In this document: piece after piece, positions 7,055-15,212 of the stretch
How the letters are laid out: each line of letters starts with the position of its first letter
Numbering within the stretch: position 1 is the first letter of the stretch
Source: an uncultured Clostridia bacterium
GTDB taxonomy: Bacteria; Bacillota; Clostridia; Oscillospirales; Oscillospiraceae
Direction: 5' to 3'
DNA: 39,351 nt
NCBI GenBank assembly: GCA_937892865.1
Contig: CALBJG010000070.1
Location: 1-39,351, forward strand
Notes under the pieces: model-generated
What the model was told of the DNA's origin: nothing
The model's input: only the letters and a program-made list of their open reading frames with translations
Database searches by the model: none
Program-made: the position numbers and the translations under genes

Positions 7055-8437
7055 ATGTTAAATCGTTACATTGGCGACAAAGCCTTTTATAAACGCATAC
7101 TGACCATTGGTATCCCGATCATTATTCAAAACACCATTACCAACTTTGTGCAGCTTTTGGACAATGTGATGGTCGGTCAGGTGGGCACCCTGCAAATGAG
7201 TGGTGTTTCCATTGTAAACAGCCTGATTTTCGTGTTCAATTTGTGCGTATTCGGCGCTGCGTCCGGCGCTGGTATCTATGTTTCCCAGTACTACGGCTCC
7301 GGGAACAACGAAGGTATCCGCTATACCTTTCGTTTCAAAATACTTTTTAACACACTGCTCTCTGCGTTGGGCATCTGCCTTTTCCTCTTTGGCGGTGACC
7401 AATTGATCGGTCTTTACCTGACCGGTGACGGAACTGCGGCAGACATCGCATCAACACTGCACTTTGGCAAAGAATATCTGCTTGTTATGCTCTGGGGTCT
7501 TCTTCCCTTTGCCTTAAATAACGCCTATGTGGGCACTTTGCGGGAATGCGGACAGACCGTTGTACCTATGGTAAGCGGTATCGTTGCGGTTTTTGTAAAT
7601 CTTTTCTTGAACTATGTGCTGATCTTCGGACATTTCGGCGCGCCGGCTATGGGTGTTGTTGGTGCGGCGTGGGCAACAGTGATCTCCCGGTATGTGGAAT
7701 TTGCCATCGTTGCGATCTGGGCGCACACCCACACAAAAGCACTGCCCTTTATGAAAGGGTTGTTCCGCAGTCTGAATATCCCCGGTAAACTGATCGGCAC
7801 GGTTATGCTCAGCAGCCTTCCCCTTATGTTTAATGAAACTTTTTGGGCAGCGGGCGAGGCCATGCTTACGCAGATATTCTCCACCCGTGGATTGGATGTT
7901 GTGCCGGCTGTGAACATCAGCAGTACCATTTTAAATCTTTGCAATATCTCCGTCCTTTCTATGGGCGGCGTGGTAGGTATCATTTTAGGGCAAATGCAGG
8001 GCGCAAGGTGTTCCGCCGAGCAACTGAAAGATACTTTCCGAAAAACTTGTTTCTTTACTGTGATGCTTAGTTTTGTCTTCGGCGGCATTCTGGCGTCCAT
8101 ATCCGTCGTCTTCCCCCGTTTTTACAATACTACCGAATCCGTACGGCATCTTTCCACCATTATGATTCTGATCAGCGCCGGACAAATGCCCCTTGTGGCA
8201 TATGTTTATCAAACTTACTATGCGATGCGTTCCGGCGGCAAAACCGGTATTACTTTCCTCTTTGACGGCGGTTTTAGTTGGCTTATTATGATCCCCATTA
8301 CCTTCTGTCTGTGCCATTTCACCGACCTCTCGATTATTTGGATCTATTTGGCAGCCCGGGCAACCTTCATCATCAAATGCCTGATGGGTTGGATCATTAT
8401 GAAGAAAGTTAACTGGATACGAAATTTGACTGAATAA
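7055..8437 (+). CDS. MATE family cation-coupled efflux transporter
   Basis: The 460-residue protein has the typical MATE layout of about twelve membrane helices in two similar halves. The N-terminal half shows the family pattern PIIIQNTITNFVQLLDNVMVG (about 21-41) followed by a GAASGAGIYVSQYYG stretch; the C-terminal half begins near residue 250 with the matching LPLMFNETFWAAGEAML. Members export drugs, metabolites or toxins using sodium or proton gradients; the substrate cannot be read from sequence. It sits last in the amino-sugar block after a palindrome, and is closed by a strong terminator. Whether it has anything to do with sugar metabolism is unknown. RBS is AAGAGG. Confidence 0.9.
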   Translation: MLNRYIGDKAFYKRILTIGIPIIIQNTITNFVQLLDNVMVGQVGTLQMSGVSIVNSLIFVFNLCVFGAASGAGIYVSQYYGSGNNEGIRYTFRFKILFNTLLSALGICLFLFGGDQLIGLYLTGDGTAADIASTLHFGKEYLLVMLWGLLPFALNNAYVGTLRECGQTVVPMVSGIVAVFVNLFLNYVLIFGHFGAPAMGVVGAAWATVISRYVEFAIVAIWAHTHTKALPFMKGLFRSLNIPGKLIGTVMLSSLPLMFNETFWAAGEAMLTQIFSTRGLDVVPAVNISSTILNLCNISVLSMGGVVGIILGQMQGARCSAEQLKDTFRKTCFFTVMLSFVFGGILASISVVFPRFYNTTESVRHLSTIMILISAGQMPLVAYVYQTYYAMRSGGKTGITFLFDGGFSWLIMIPITFCLCHFTDLSIIWIYLAARATFIIKCLMGWIIMKKVNWIRNLTE

Positions 8438-8441
8438 CAGC

Positions 8442-8479
8442 AAATCCCCTCCAAATTGCTATTTGGAGGGGATTTTTTA
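8442..8479. terminator. Bidirectional intrinsic terminator between convergent genes
   Basis: A perfect 15-bp inverted repeat (AAATCCCCTCCAAAT at 8442-8456 and its complement at 8461-8475) is followed by TTTTAT on the plus strand. It lies between the MATE gene and the convergent DHHW gene and overlaps the latter's stop codon. Confidence 0.88.
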
Positions 8480-9574
8480 TATCAGTTTCTTATTCAGCAC
8501 CAGCGCGCTGTGAATAAACAGCACATCCCGGTTTTCGAATTCCACGAATCTACCCAACTGACCAAGTTGAATATACCGTAGATCCACCAGTGTCACGGCC
8601 TTATAGTCCTGTAACAAAAGCGGAATCAAACTGCTGGCATAAGAGTCCCGGAACACGATCAGTTCCCGGGCTGTGGCTGCGTTGGGATTTTCCACACGAA
8701 GCAACGCCTCCGGGCCGGAAAGGTACACCTCGTACATATCTTTCCCCGTGAGTTTTTCCCGGTTATAGATGCTGCTGTATACATTCTTTTCAAAACTGTA
8801 AACCTTGCAATCTGCAAGCAGATCATTTTCCATCAGGTATATGGTCTCCGGTTTCATAGGCAGCGCTGCCTGACCGTAGTAAACGCCGTAAAATGGACGG
8901 GAAACGGCTGTGATCGTGTAGTCCTCCGCCTGGGGTTTTGTGATCCCCATAGCAGAAGCCAGTTTTTGCGCTGTGGGAATGAGCAACTCCTGCCGCCAAT
9001 GGGTATCTGTACGATAATAGGACTCTGCCTGCAAGGTATCTGTCAGATCTACATAGGTTGCCCAGGGCATCCCCTGCTCAACCGCGGAATACAGATTTTG
9101 ATAGTCCATAGCGGGATAACCATTTTCTGCGGCTAAATAGTAGCCTTTATCCGGAATGACCGCCGTATAGATCCTGCAGTTTTTTTCTTTCAGGTATTGG
9201 TCATAGACCCTTTGAAACTGGCCCAATGCATGGTCCACGGATTCGCTGTCCAGAGGATACAGCAGTTCCGCCGCATAACCCCTGGCAATATAAATATTGT
9301 GATTGTCCTTCTGTCCTAAAACATAAGTGTGAAACAGCGATTTCATTTGCCGGAAGGTATCCCGCAGGGGAAATTGGTCTTGGGAAAATTTTTCAAAATC
9401 AGACATAAATTTCCCATTTAGTATATTCTCCGAAGAAGCGGCAGGAAACTGGGCAAGGGCTCTTCGTTCTGCATCAGAACTGTCCTTTGGGGGAACAAGC
9501 AACACAACCGCGGTCAGCAACAGCCATACAGCCGCAACTGAAATAATACCTATGGTACGAATGTTTCTTTTCAT
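8477..9574 (-). CDS. DHHW family protein (AlgJ/AlgX-like acetylation partner)
   Basis: The 365-residue protein has one N-terminal membrane anchor (residues 7-28) and an extracellular SGNH-like hydrolase domain. Diagnostic residues are D190-T-H192-W193 in YYRTDTHW, which match the DHHW motif with Thr in place of the first His, and the nucleophile-type segment FRDSYASS with S311. Such proteins accept acetyl groups from an MBOAT protein and transfer them to a surface polysaccharide, as AlgJ/AlgX or PatB do. The MBOAT gene is 12 bp upstream with an AGGAGGG ribosome binding site between them, so the two form a pair. The target polymer is probably the polysaccharide encoded downstream on the other strand, which is inference. 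Confidence 0.82.
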   Translation of the reverse strand: MKRNIRTIGIISVAAVWLLLTAVVLLVPPKDSSDAERRALAQFPAASSENILNGKFMSDFEKFSQDQFPLRDTFRQMKSLFHTYVLGQKDNHNIYIARGYAAELLYPLDSESVDHALGQFQRVYDQYLKEKNCRIYTAVIPDKGYYLAAENGYPAMDYQNLYSAVEQGMPWATYVDLTDTLQAESYYRTDTHWRQELLIPTAQKLASAMGITKPQAEDYTITAVSRPFYGVYYGQAALPMKPETIYLMENDLLADCKVYSFEKNVYSSIYNREKLTGKDMYEVYLSGPEALLRVENPNAATARELIVFRDSYASSLIPLLLQDYKAVTLVDLRYIQLGQLGRFVEFENRDVLFIHSALVLNKKLI

Positions 9575-9586
9575 ATTCTGCCCTCC

Positions 9587-10969
9587 TTAAAACCGAAAAT
9601 AGAGGAAGGGATTGAATGACCCATCCACCAAATAAGCGGTGCATATAAGAAGCAACAAGAAAAGCGTTACCGGCTCGGCAATGGCTACCCATCGAGACAT
9701 TTGTACTTTTTCCCAAATGCGTTTTGGAAAGGGTGTCGCGCCGATGAATCCAATCAAAAACAGCAACGCATAACTACGCAGATAGTACATACTTCCGCTG
9801 CCTACGGGACCTGTGCCGATCCCAAACAAGCCGCCGATATCTGACATTGCCTGGGCAAGGCTCTGGGCATTAAACAAAACAAACCCCAAAACGGTTACCA
9901 ATAGGACATAACCGTGGCAAAGGATCTTCGGCATTTTCAAAAGTCCCGGAATGGCTTTTTCCAGCAGTAAAAACGCCGCATACATCAGTCCCCAAAGAAC
10001 AAAATTCCACGCCGCTCCGTGCCACAAGCCGGTCAGCATCCACACAACCAAAATATTGAACACCCATCGCCCGGCGCTGACGCGATTACCGCCTAACGGG
10101 ATATATACATAGTCCCGGAACCAACTGCCCAAGGTCATATGCCACCGACGCCAGAACTCCGTGACAGACTTGGATAAATAGGGATAGTTGAAATTCTCCG
10201 GAAAATGGAATCCGAATATTCTGCCAAGACCGATGGCCATATCGGAATAGCCGGAAAAATCAAAATAGATGTGCAGTGTAAAGGCAACCGCGTACAGCCA
10301 GTAAAACAGAACGGATCTTTCATCTCCGTTACGGAAAATTTCCGTCAACTGTCCAAACTGATTGGCAAGGAGTACTTTTTTGGAAAGTCCAACGAGAAAC
10401 CGTCGCAATCCCAAGGCAAAGTTTTCCCAACTGTGGTCACGCCGTTCCAGTTCTTTTGCCACATCCACATACCGGACAATGGGACCGGCGATCAACTGGG
10501 GAAACAGCGCGACATATGCACCAAAACTGATGACGTTTTTCTGCGCTGCCGCATTTCCCCGGTATACATCAATGGTATAACTAAGGCACTGGAAGGTATA
10601 AAAACTGATGCCAATGGGCAATGCAAGGCGCAATAGTGGAATGCCGATCCCGGTAACTGCATTAAAAGAATCGATGAAAAAATCTGCGTATTTGAATACT
10701 GCCAGTGATACCAAACTCACCACGACAGATACTGTCAACCATAGTTTTTTATAGCCTTTTCTTTCACATTTACCGATGGCAAGGCCGCACAGATAAAACA
10801 GCAAGATCGTTGCTGCCATCAGTAGCACATACATTGGTTCGCCCCAGGCATAAAAGAGCAGACTTGACAGCAGAAGAACACTGTTTTTCCATTGCCGGGG
10901 CACTGCAAAATACACAATAAGTACCATCGGCAAAAAATAGTACAAAAACGGAATGCCGGAAAAAAGCAT
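9587..10969 (-). CDS. MBOAT family O-acyltransferase (AlgI/DltB-like)
   Basis: This 460-residue multi-pass membrane enzyme carries acyl groups, typically acetyl, across the membrane for polysaccharide O-acylation. Conserved MBOAT landmarks are the segment FWRRWHMTLGSWFRDYVYIP (272-291) and the catalytic histidine H317 in TGLWHGAAWNF. PQLIAGPIVRY (158-167) is another family hallmark. About eleven hydrophobic helices are visible. Its start has the strong site AAGGAGAG. It follows the lipoprotein gene after a hairpin terminator, so it is probably expressed by partial read-through from the mntP promoter. DltB is less likely because no dltA, dltC or dltD genes are nearby. Confidence 0.9.
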   Translation of the reverse strand: MLFSGIPFLYYFLPMVLIVYFAVPRQWKNSVLLLSSLLFYAWGEPMYVLLMAATILLFYLCGLAIGKCERKGYKKLWLTVSVVVSLVSLAVFKYADFFIDSFNAVTGIGIPLLRLALPIGISFYTFQCLSYTIDVYRGNAAAQKNVISFGAYVALFPQLIAGPIVRYVDVAKELERRDHSWENFALGLRRFLVGLSKKVLLANQFGQLTEIFRNGDERSVLFYWLYAVAFTLHIYFDFSGYSDMAIGLGRIFGFHFPENFNYPYLSKSVTEFWRRWHMTLGSWFRDYVYIPLGGNRVSAGRWVFNILVVWMLTGLWHGAAWNFVLWGLMYAAFLLLEKAIPGLLKMPKILCHGYVLLVTVLGFVLFNAQSLAQAMSDIGGLFGIGTGPVGSGSMYYLRSYALLFLIGFIGATPFPKRIWEKVQMSRWVAIAEPVTLFLLLLICTAYLVDGSFNPFLYFRF

Positions 10970-10987
10970 ACGCTCTCTCCTTTTCGT

Positions 10988-11018
10988 AAAAATGAAGGCA
11001 GCGGTGTTCCGCTGCCTT
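10988..11018 (-). terminator. Intrinsic terminator between lipoprotein and MBOAT genes
   Basis: The stem AAGGCAGCGG (10995-11004) pairs with 11009-11018 around a 4-base loop. On the minus strand it is followed by CATTTTT. It lies 7 bp after the lipoprotein stop codon and about 20 bp before the MBOAT start, and would split this gene run unless read through. Confidence 0.7.
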
Positions 11019-11024
11019 TTTCTT

Positions 11025-11657
11025 TCAATTTACAGCCTCACTATAAAGGACCTGTGCTGCAGGGTAGGCTTGTTTCAGTTTTGCCTCAAATGTTGCCAAA
11101 GGCTCTTGTCCGAAGGCTGTGACCACATACTCCCCATTCACGACCGCAATCAGCAATTTATCCGGAAATCCGCACATCCACTGGTTATTCTGAATGGCAT
11201 CCCGCATACCGGAGGCAAAAGTCTCTGCGTTCGCTTTATCTGCAAGGCGGAATGCCGCAGCGGAAAGCACATTGCTGTTCATCGCGTGAACCAGATTTGC
11301 CGCCTCCCGGATCCCGGCGATCTGTCCTTCCGGTACCAAAAGGCTGAACATCAGCGCATCTGCATTTGTAATGTCATAGATACCGGGCGCATCATTGACC
11401 GCATTATTCTCATCACCGCCGGCAGCGAAAAACTTCTCATCTTCGCCATATAACGCCCAAACTGTTTCCAAAAGGTTCAGCGCGCTCTCCGGTGCGCTCC
11501 CGGAAGGCTGTGTTTGCGAAGGCTGAGTAACAGGCGCGGTGGTATTTGTCGTAGTGTCTGTGGTATTCCCCGGATTCTGGGTTTCATTTTTTCTGCAGGC
11601 TGTCATAACGCCGGCCACTGTCACCAGCGCCAGCATCAGCGAGATCATTCGTTTCAT
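11025..11657 (-). CDS. DUF4358 family lipoprotein
   Basis: The 210-residue protein has a lipoprotein signal peptide with a lipobox ending TAC and lipidation site C21. A Thr/Asn/Pro/Gln-rich linker follows (about 22-55). The folded part begins ALNLLETVWALY and matches the DUF4358 family that is common as small lipoproteins in Clostridia. Its function is unknown. The start ATG has an AAAGGAA site, but that site and the first 74 bases of the gene lie inside the 3' end of the vanZ-like gene in another frame. It would be anchored on the outer face of the membrane. Confidence 0.8.
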   Translation of the reverse strand: MKRMISLMLALVTVAGVMTACRKNETQNPGNTTDTTTNTTAPVTQPSQTQPSGSAPESALNLLETVWALYGEDEKFFAAGGDENNAVNDAPGIYDITNADALMFSLLVPEGQIAGIREAANLVHAMNSNVLSAAAFRLADKANAETFASGMRDAIQNNQWMCGFPDKLLIAVVNGEYVVTAFGQEPLATFEAKLKQAYPAAQVLYSEAVN

Positions 11658-12126
11658 TGTGTTGATTCCTTTTCCGTTTTTTTCCTTCCCGCCGGACGAT
11701 CATCAGACAAATGATCCCCACACCCAATGCCACACCTGCGGTATCGATTCCCACATCCAGGATACCCGGACCCCGATCCGGAACAAAACATTGGATCGTC
11801 TCATCGATACAAGCGGTTAAAAAACCGCCAAACAAAGGCAGGCAGATCTGCTCTGCCGATTTTTCCCGCAACATACGGATCAAGCAACTGAGCACTGCTC
11901 CCAGGCATGCAAATTCGGTAAAATGAGCAAGTTTACGCAGAAGTCCGTGGCCTTGTTCCGGATCTGCAGCAGGCAGGTTCAGGATGCAGTTTATCAGATT
12001 CTTTATCCATCCGCTGATCGCGCCGGAAATTTCGCCGGGAAGCAGAGAATTACCCCAAATAAAAGCAAGATTCAGACATAAAATAACCGTGCATAGAACG
12101 ATGCGTTTTCGGCTTCTTTCGATCAT
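11584..12126 (-). CDS. VanZ family membrane protein
   Basis: The 180-residue protein has four predicted membrane helices and the VanZ-family hallmarks RKLAHFTEFACLG (63-75) and the conserved DETIQCFVPDRGPGILDVGID stretch (107-127). The family is named for a teicoplanin-resistance accessory protein, but most members in Clostridia have no known role; some are thought to bind lipid-linked or glycopeptide ligands. Its ATG overlaps the mntP stop (ATGA), so they are coupled. The last 25 or so residues, after the basic KKRKRN run, are polar and overlap the next gene, suggesting the reading frame was extended beyond the usual end. Confidence 0.85.
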   Translation of the reverse strand: MIERSRKRIVLCTVILCLNLAFIWGNSLLPGEISGAISGWIKNLINCILNLPAADPEQGHGLLRKLAHFTEFACLGAVLSCLIRMLREKSAEQICLPLFGGFLTACIDETIQCFVPDRGPGILDVGIDTAGVALGVGIICLMIVRREGKKRKRNQHNETNDLADAGAGDSGRRYDSLQKK

Positions 12127-12695
12127 GCCAGCACCCCCAGATGCTCCAGCAATATCTTCAAGCCTAAACCGATCAGAATCACGCCGCCGGCGATCTGCGC
12201 TTTCTTTTCAAAGCGGCTGCCGAAAACATTGCCGATCTTCACACCGGCTGCGCTGAAGAAGAATGTGATCACGCCGATCAGCAATACGGCTGTGAAGATA
12301 TTTACATTTCCGGCCATTGCCAGAGAAATACCTACAGCCATTGCATCGATGCTGGTAGCGATCGCCATAATGAACATCGTCTTCGGCGACAGGTCCGCGT
12401 CCTGATTTTGGCAATCACATTCCTTACTGAAAGCCTCTTTGAGCATATTGATGCCGATGAGCCCCAAAAGGATAAATGCCACCCAATGGTCAAAGGCTTC
12501 AATGGCCCCGGCAAACAATGTGCCCAAAAAGAAACCGACCAGCGGCATCAATGCCTGAAAACCGCCAAACCAAGCGCCACAAGTGACGCCTGCTTTTACA
12601 GTGGCTTTCTTCATAGACAATCCTTTGCAGATAGATACCGCAAAAGCATCCATACTAAGTCCCACAGCCAACAGCAGCAGTTCTGCAAACCCCAT
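12123..12695 (-). CDS. mntP: Manganese efflux pump MntP
   Basis: The 190-residue membrane protein has six helices in two repeats, each containing the MntP signature of an acidic residue in a helix: LSMDAFAVSICKGL near the N-terminus and ATSIDAMAVGISLAM in the second half. MntP exports Mn2+ and protects against metal excess. I set the start at the ATG at 12695, preceded by GGAGGGG; the frame opens further upstream but that part covers the promoter. The predicted leader is only about 30 bases long, so the manganese-sensing yybP-ykoY riboswitch often found before such genes cannot fit here; regulation would be at the promoter. Confidence 0.93.
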   Translation of the reverse strand: MGFAELLLLAVGLSMDAFAVSICKGLSMKKATVKAGVTCGAWFGGFQALMPLVGFFLGTLFAGAIEAFDHWVAFILLGLIGINMLKEAFSKECDCQNQDADLSPKTMFIMAIATSIDAMAVGISLAMAGNVNIFTAVLLIGVITFFFSAAGVKIGNVFGSRFEKKAQIAGGVILIGLGLKILLEHLGVLA

Positions 12696-12734
12696 TTCTT
12701 CCCCTCCGAATTTGTTAAATGTTTTTTCGGAAGG

Positions 12735-12764
12735 ATTATACCAAGCAGCAAATGCCCATGTCAA
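12735..12764 (-). promoter_or_regulatory. Consensus sigma-A promoter for mntP operon
   Basis: On the minus strand TTGACA (12764-12759) and TATAAT (12740-12735) are both perfect consensus boxes, 18 bp apart. The start site would be near 12728, about 33 bases before the mntP ATG. Confidence 0.85.
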
Positions 12765-12932
12765 GAGAAACGGTGGAAAGGGTTATATTTATTTGCAATT
12801 ATTTGCGTTTCATCTCTGTATGGTGTAATTATTCCCATTTTTTGCAACAATATAAGTGTTGGCTGTTTTTTGTGTATCTTGCCCAATAATTGTTAACATT
12901 TTTGAAATATCCTCTTAAAAACCCGTTTGTCC

Positions 12933-12961
12933 TTGCAAATATCGACAGAATCGTGTATAAT
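12933..12961 (+). promoter_or_regulatory. Promoter of polysaccharide locus, with palindrome over -10
   Basis: TTGCAA (12933-12938) and TATAAT (12956-12961) are 17 bp apart. The -10 box lies inside the perfect palindrome GTGTA-TAA-TACAC (12953-12965), and the wider region is flanked by CAGAATC (12946-12952) and its inverted copy GATTCTG (12975-12981). This arrangement looks like a repressor site over the promoter; no regulator gene is adjacent. Confidence 0.7.
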
Positions 12962-12992
12962 ACACCTAAGCACAGATTCTGAGCTTACTTTT

Positions 12993-13030
12993 CGCGCTTT
13001 GCGCGGATCACTACTGCGGCAATGCGCCGC
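12993..13030 (+). other. Two short GC-rich hairpins in rfbA leader
   Basis: In the untranslated leader, CGCGC-TTT-GCGCG (12993-13005) and GCGGC-AATGC-GCCGC (13016-13030) can each form a 5-bp stem. The second ends 8 bp before the TAGGAG ribosome binding site. There is no T-run, so these are not terminators; they could affect ribosome access or RNA stability. Confidence 0.4.
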
Positions 13031-13049
13031 TGGATTTTAGGAGTTGGCT

Positions 13050-13973
13050 ATGAAAGGTATCGTTTTGGCCGGTGGTTCCGGTACACGGTTGTACCCCCTG
13101 ACTAAGGTGACATCCAAACAGTTGCTTCCTGTTTACGACAAGCCTATGATCTACTATCCCCTGTCCGTTCTGATGAGCGCCAAGATCCGGGATATTTTGA
13201 TTATTTCCACACCGCAAGATCTACCCCGCTTCCAGGAGTTGTTGGGCGACGGTCATCAATTTGGTCTGAAACTCAGTTATGCAGAGCAGCCCAATCCCGA
13301 CGGTTTAGCGCAAGCATTTGTGATCGGTGAAGAATTCATCGGAGACGATTGCGTTGCGATGGTACTGGGTGACAACATCTTCTCCGGTCACGGTTTGAAA
13401 AAGCGGCTGTACGCCGCTGTGCGCAACGCCAAGCAGGGCAAAGGCGCCACTGTCTTCGGCTACTATGTGGATGACCCCCACCGCTTTGGTATCGTGGAAT
13501 TTGACCAGGAAGGCCACGCCGTTTCCATCGAAGAAAAGCCCGAGCATCCCAAGAGCAATTACTGTGTTACCGGTCTGTATTTCTACGACAACGATGTTGT
13601 GCAGTATGCAAAGAATCTGAAACCCTCTCCCAGAGGTGAACTGGAGATCACCGACCTGAACCGGATCTATCTGGAAAAGGGAAAATTGAACGTGGAACTG
13701 TTGGGCACCGGCTTTACATGGCTGGACACCGGTACACACGAGTCTTTGGTAGAGGCTACGAACTTTATTATGACCGTGGAGAATCACCAAAACCGTAAGA
13801 TCGGCTGTTTGGAAGATATCGCCTATATGAACGGTTGGATCTCCCGGGAGGATGTAGAAGCCGTTATCAAGGTTTACAAAAACCAGTACGGCAGATATCT
13901 GCAGGATGTGTTGGATGGCAAGTATATCGATATCCTGCGGGACAGAAAGAGATATGAGGAACTGACCAAATGA
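13050..13973 (+). CDS. rfbA: Glucose-1-phosphate thymidylyltransferase
   Basis: RfbA (RmlA) makes dTDP-glucose from dTTP and glucose-1-phosphate, the first step towards dTDP-L-rhamnose. The 307 residues match the family. The nucleotidyltransferase signature GGSGTRLYPLT is at 8-18, with SKQLLPVYDKPMIYYP following, and the metal aspartate lies in MVLGDNIFSG. The C-terminal allosteric-site region is full length. I chose ATG 13050, with TAGGAG ending 6 bp before it; a TTG two codons upstream is less likely. The last codons overlap the rfbB start (ATGA). Confidence 0.95.
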   Translation: MKGIVLAGGSGTRLYPLTKVTSKQLLPVYDKPMIYYPLSVLMSAKIRDILIISTPQDLPRFQELLGDGHQFGLKLSYAEQPNPDGLAQAFVIGEEFIGDDCVAMVLGDNIFSGHGLKKRLYAAVRNAKQGKGATVFGYYVDDPHRFGIVEFDQEGHAVSIEEKPEHPKSNYCVTGLYFYDNDVVQYAKNLKPSPRGELEITDLNRIYLEKGKLNVELLGTGFTWLDTGTHESLVEATNFIMTVENHQNRKIGCLEDIAYMNGWISREDVEAVIKVYKNQYGRYLQDVLDGKYIDILRDRKRYEELTK

Positions 13974-14995
13974 AAATGACTATCATCGTAACCGGTGGCG
14001 CCGGTTTTATTGGAAGCAACTTTGTTTTCCATATGCTGGGCAAGTATCCGGACTATCGAATCATTTGTCTGGATAAGTTGACTTACGCAGGTAACCTGTC
14101 TACCTTAAAGGGTGTAATGGACAATCCCAATTTCCGTTTTGTCAAAGCGGACATCTGTGACAGAGAGGCTGTCTACAAACTCTTTGAAGAAGAGAAACCG
14201 GATATGGTGGTCAACTTTGCTGCTGAAAGCCACGTGGATCGCTCCATCGAGAATCCGGAAGTTTTCCTGCAGACCAACATTTTAGGCACCCAGGTGCTGA
14301 TGGATGCTTGCCGAAAGTACGGCATCACCCGTTATCATCAGGTATCTACCGACGAGGTCTACGGCGATCTGCCTCTGGACCGGCCCGATCTGTTCTTTAC
14401 TGAGGAGACCCCCATCCACACCAGTTCTCCCTACTCCTCCTCCAAGGCGGGCGCCGATCTGCTGGTTATGGCCTACCACCGGGCCTATGGTCTGCCGGTG
14501 ACCATTTCCCGCTGCTCCAATAACTACGGTCCTTATCACTTCCCCGAAAAGCTGATCCCCCTGATGATCGCCAACGCATTGGCAGATAAGCCTCTGCCTG
14601 TTTACGGCGAAGGTTTGAATGTCCGGGACTGGCTGTATGTGGAAGACCACTGCAAAGCCATTGATCTGATCATTCATAAAGGCCGTGTGGGTGAGGTCTA
14701 CAACATCGGCGGTCACAATGAGATGAAGAATATCGACATTGTGAAGATCATCTGCAAGGCGCTGGGCAAACCCGAAAGTCTGATCACTTATGTCACAGAC
14801 CGGAAGGGTCACGATATGCGCTACGCCATTGATCCCACCAAGATCCACAACGAGTTGGGCTGGCTGCCGGAGACCAAGTTTGTCGACGGCATTCAGAAGA
14901 CTATTCAGTGGTATCTGGATAATAAATCCTGGTGGCAGGAGATCATATCCGGCGAGTATCAGAATTACTACGAAAAAATGTATAAAAACCGTTAA
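13970..14995 (+). CDS. rfbB: dTDP-glucose 4,6-dehydratase
   Basis: RfbB (RmlB) converts dTDP-glucose to dTDP-4-keto-6-deoxyglucose using bound NAD+. The 341-residue protein is an extended short-chain dehydrogenase with the Rossmann motif TGGAGFIGSN at residues 8-17, the catalytic segment STDEVYGD carrying the Thr-Asp-Glu triad, and the YSSSK active-site pair near residue 160. RCSNNYGPYHFPEK is a strong RfbB hallmark. It overlaps rfbA by 4 bases and is followed by a strong terminator, which separates it from rfbD and rfbC. Confidence 0.95.
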   Translation: MKMTIIVTGGAGFIGSNFVFHMLGKYPDYRIICLDKLTYAGNLSTLKGVMDNPNFRFVKADICDREAVYKLFEEEKPDMVVNFAAESHVDRSIENPEVFLQTNILGTQVLMDACRKYGITRYHQVSTDEVYGDLPLDRPDLFFTEETPIHTSSPYSSSKAGADLLVMAYHRAYGLPVTISRCSNNYGPYHFPEKLIPLMIANALADKPLPVYGEGLNVRDWLYVEDHCKAIDLIIHKGRVGEVYNIGGHNEMKNIDIVKIICKALGKPESLITYVTDRKGHDMRYAIDPTKIHNELGWLPETKFVDGIQKTIQWYLDNKSWWQEIISGEYQNYYEKMYKNR

Positions 14996-15004
14996 TGAAA
15001 ACTG

Positions 15005-15049
15005 ACCACTGCCGGGCAGGATTTTGCCCGGCAGTGGTTTGATTTTTTA
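15005..15049 (+). terminator. Intrinsic terminator after rfbB
   Basis: A perfect 14-bp stem (ACCACTGCCGGGCA at 15005-15018, complement at 15025-15038) with a 6-base loop is followed by TTGATTTTTT. It splits the dTDP-rhamnose genes into two transcription units. Confidence 0.92.
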
Positions 15050-15094
15050 TGTATTATCCGGTCTTCTGAAATCGGCGAAAAACCGCTGTTTACC

Positions 15095-15123
15095 TTGACT
15101 TTTTTGGGGTTATACAATATAAT
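15095..15123 (+). promoter_or_regulatory. Strong sigma-A promoter for rfbD and the long locus
   Basis: TTGACT (15095-15100) and a perfect TATAAT (15118-15123) are 17 bp apart in AT-rich DNA. The leader to the rfbD start at 15213 would be about 80 bases long. No clear intrinsic terminator is seen from here to 32450, so this promoter could drive about 17 kb. Confidence 0.82.
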
Positions 15124-15212
15124 ATATAAAATTGATATTTCTATAATTTTGTGCTTTTTTGTCCCCTTCCGGGATGCTCCCTTACAACATTCAAAAGAGT
15201 AGGATGATCTGT

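Larger units (their letters stand above)
12696..13049. other. 354-bp intergenic region with divergent promoters
   Basis: This AT-rich gap separates mntP (minus) from rfbA (plus). It holds a near-consensus promoter at each end and a leader with two short hairpins before rfbA. Between about 12770 and 12930 I see no gene, repeat or RNA structure that I can name; short open frames there lack ribosome binding sites. Confidence 0.7.

Noticed and set aside
12408..12896. 162-codon plus-strand open frame running from mntP into the intergenic region
   Set aside because: It is antisense to mntP for most of its length and covers the mntP promoter; no ribosome site and no family.
12696..13049. Possible yybP-ykoY manganese riboswitch before mntP
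   Set aside because: The consensus promoter leaves a leader of only about 30 bases, and I see no matching conserved core in the region.
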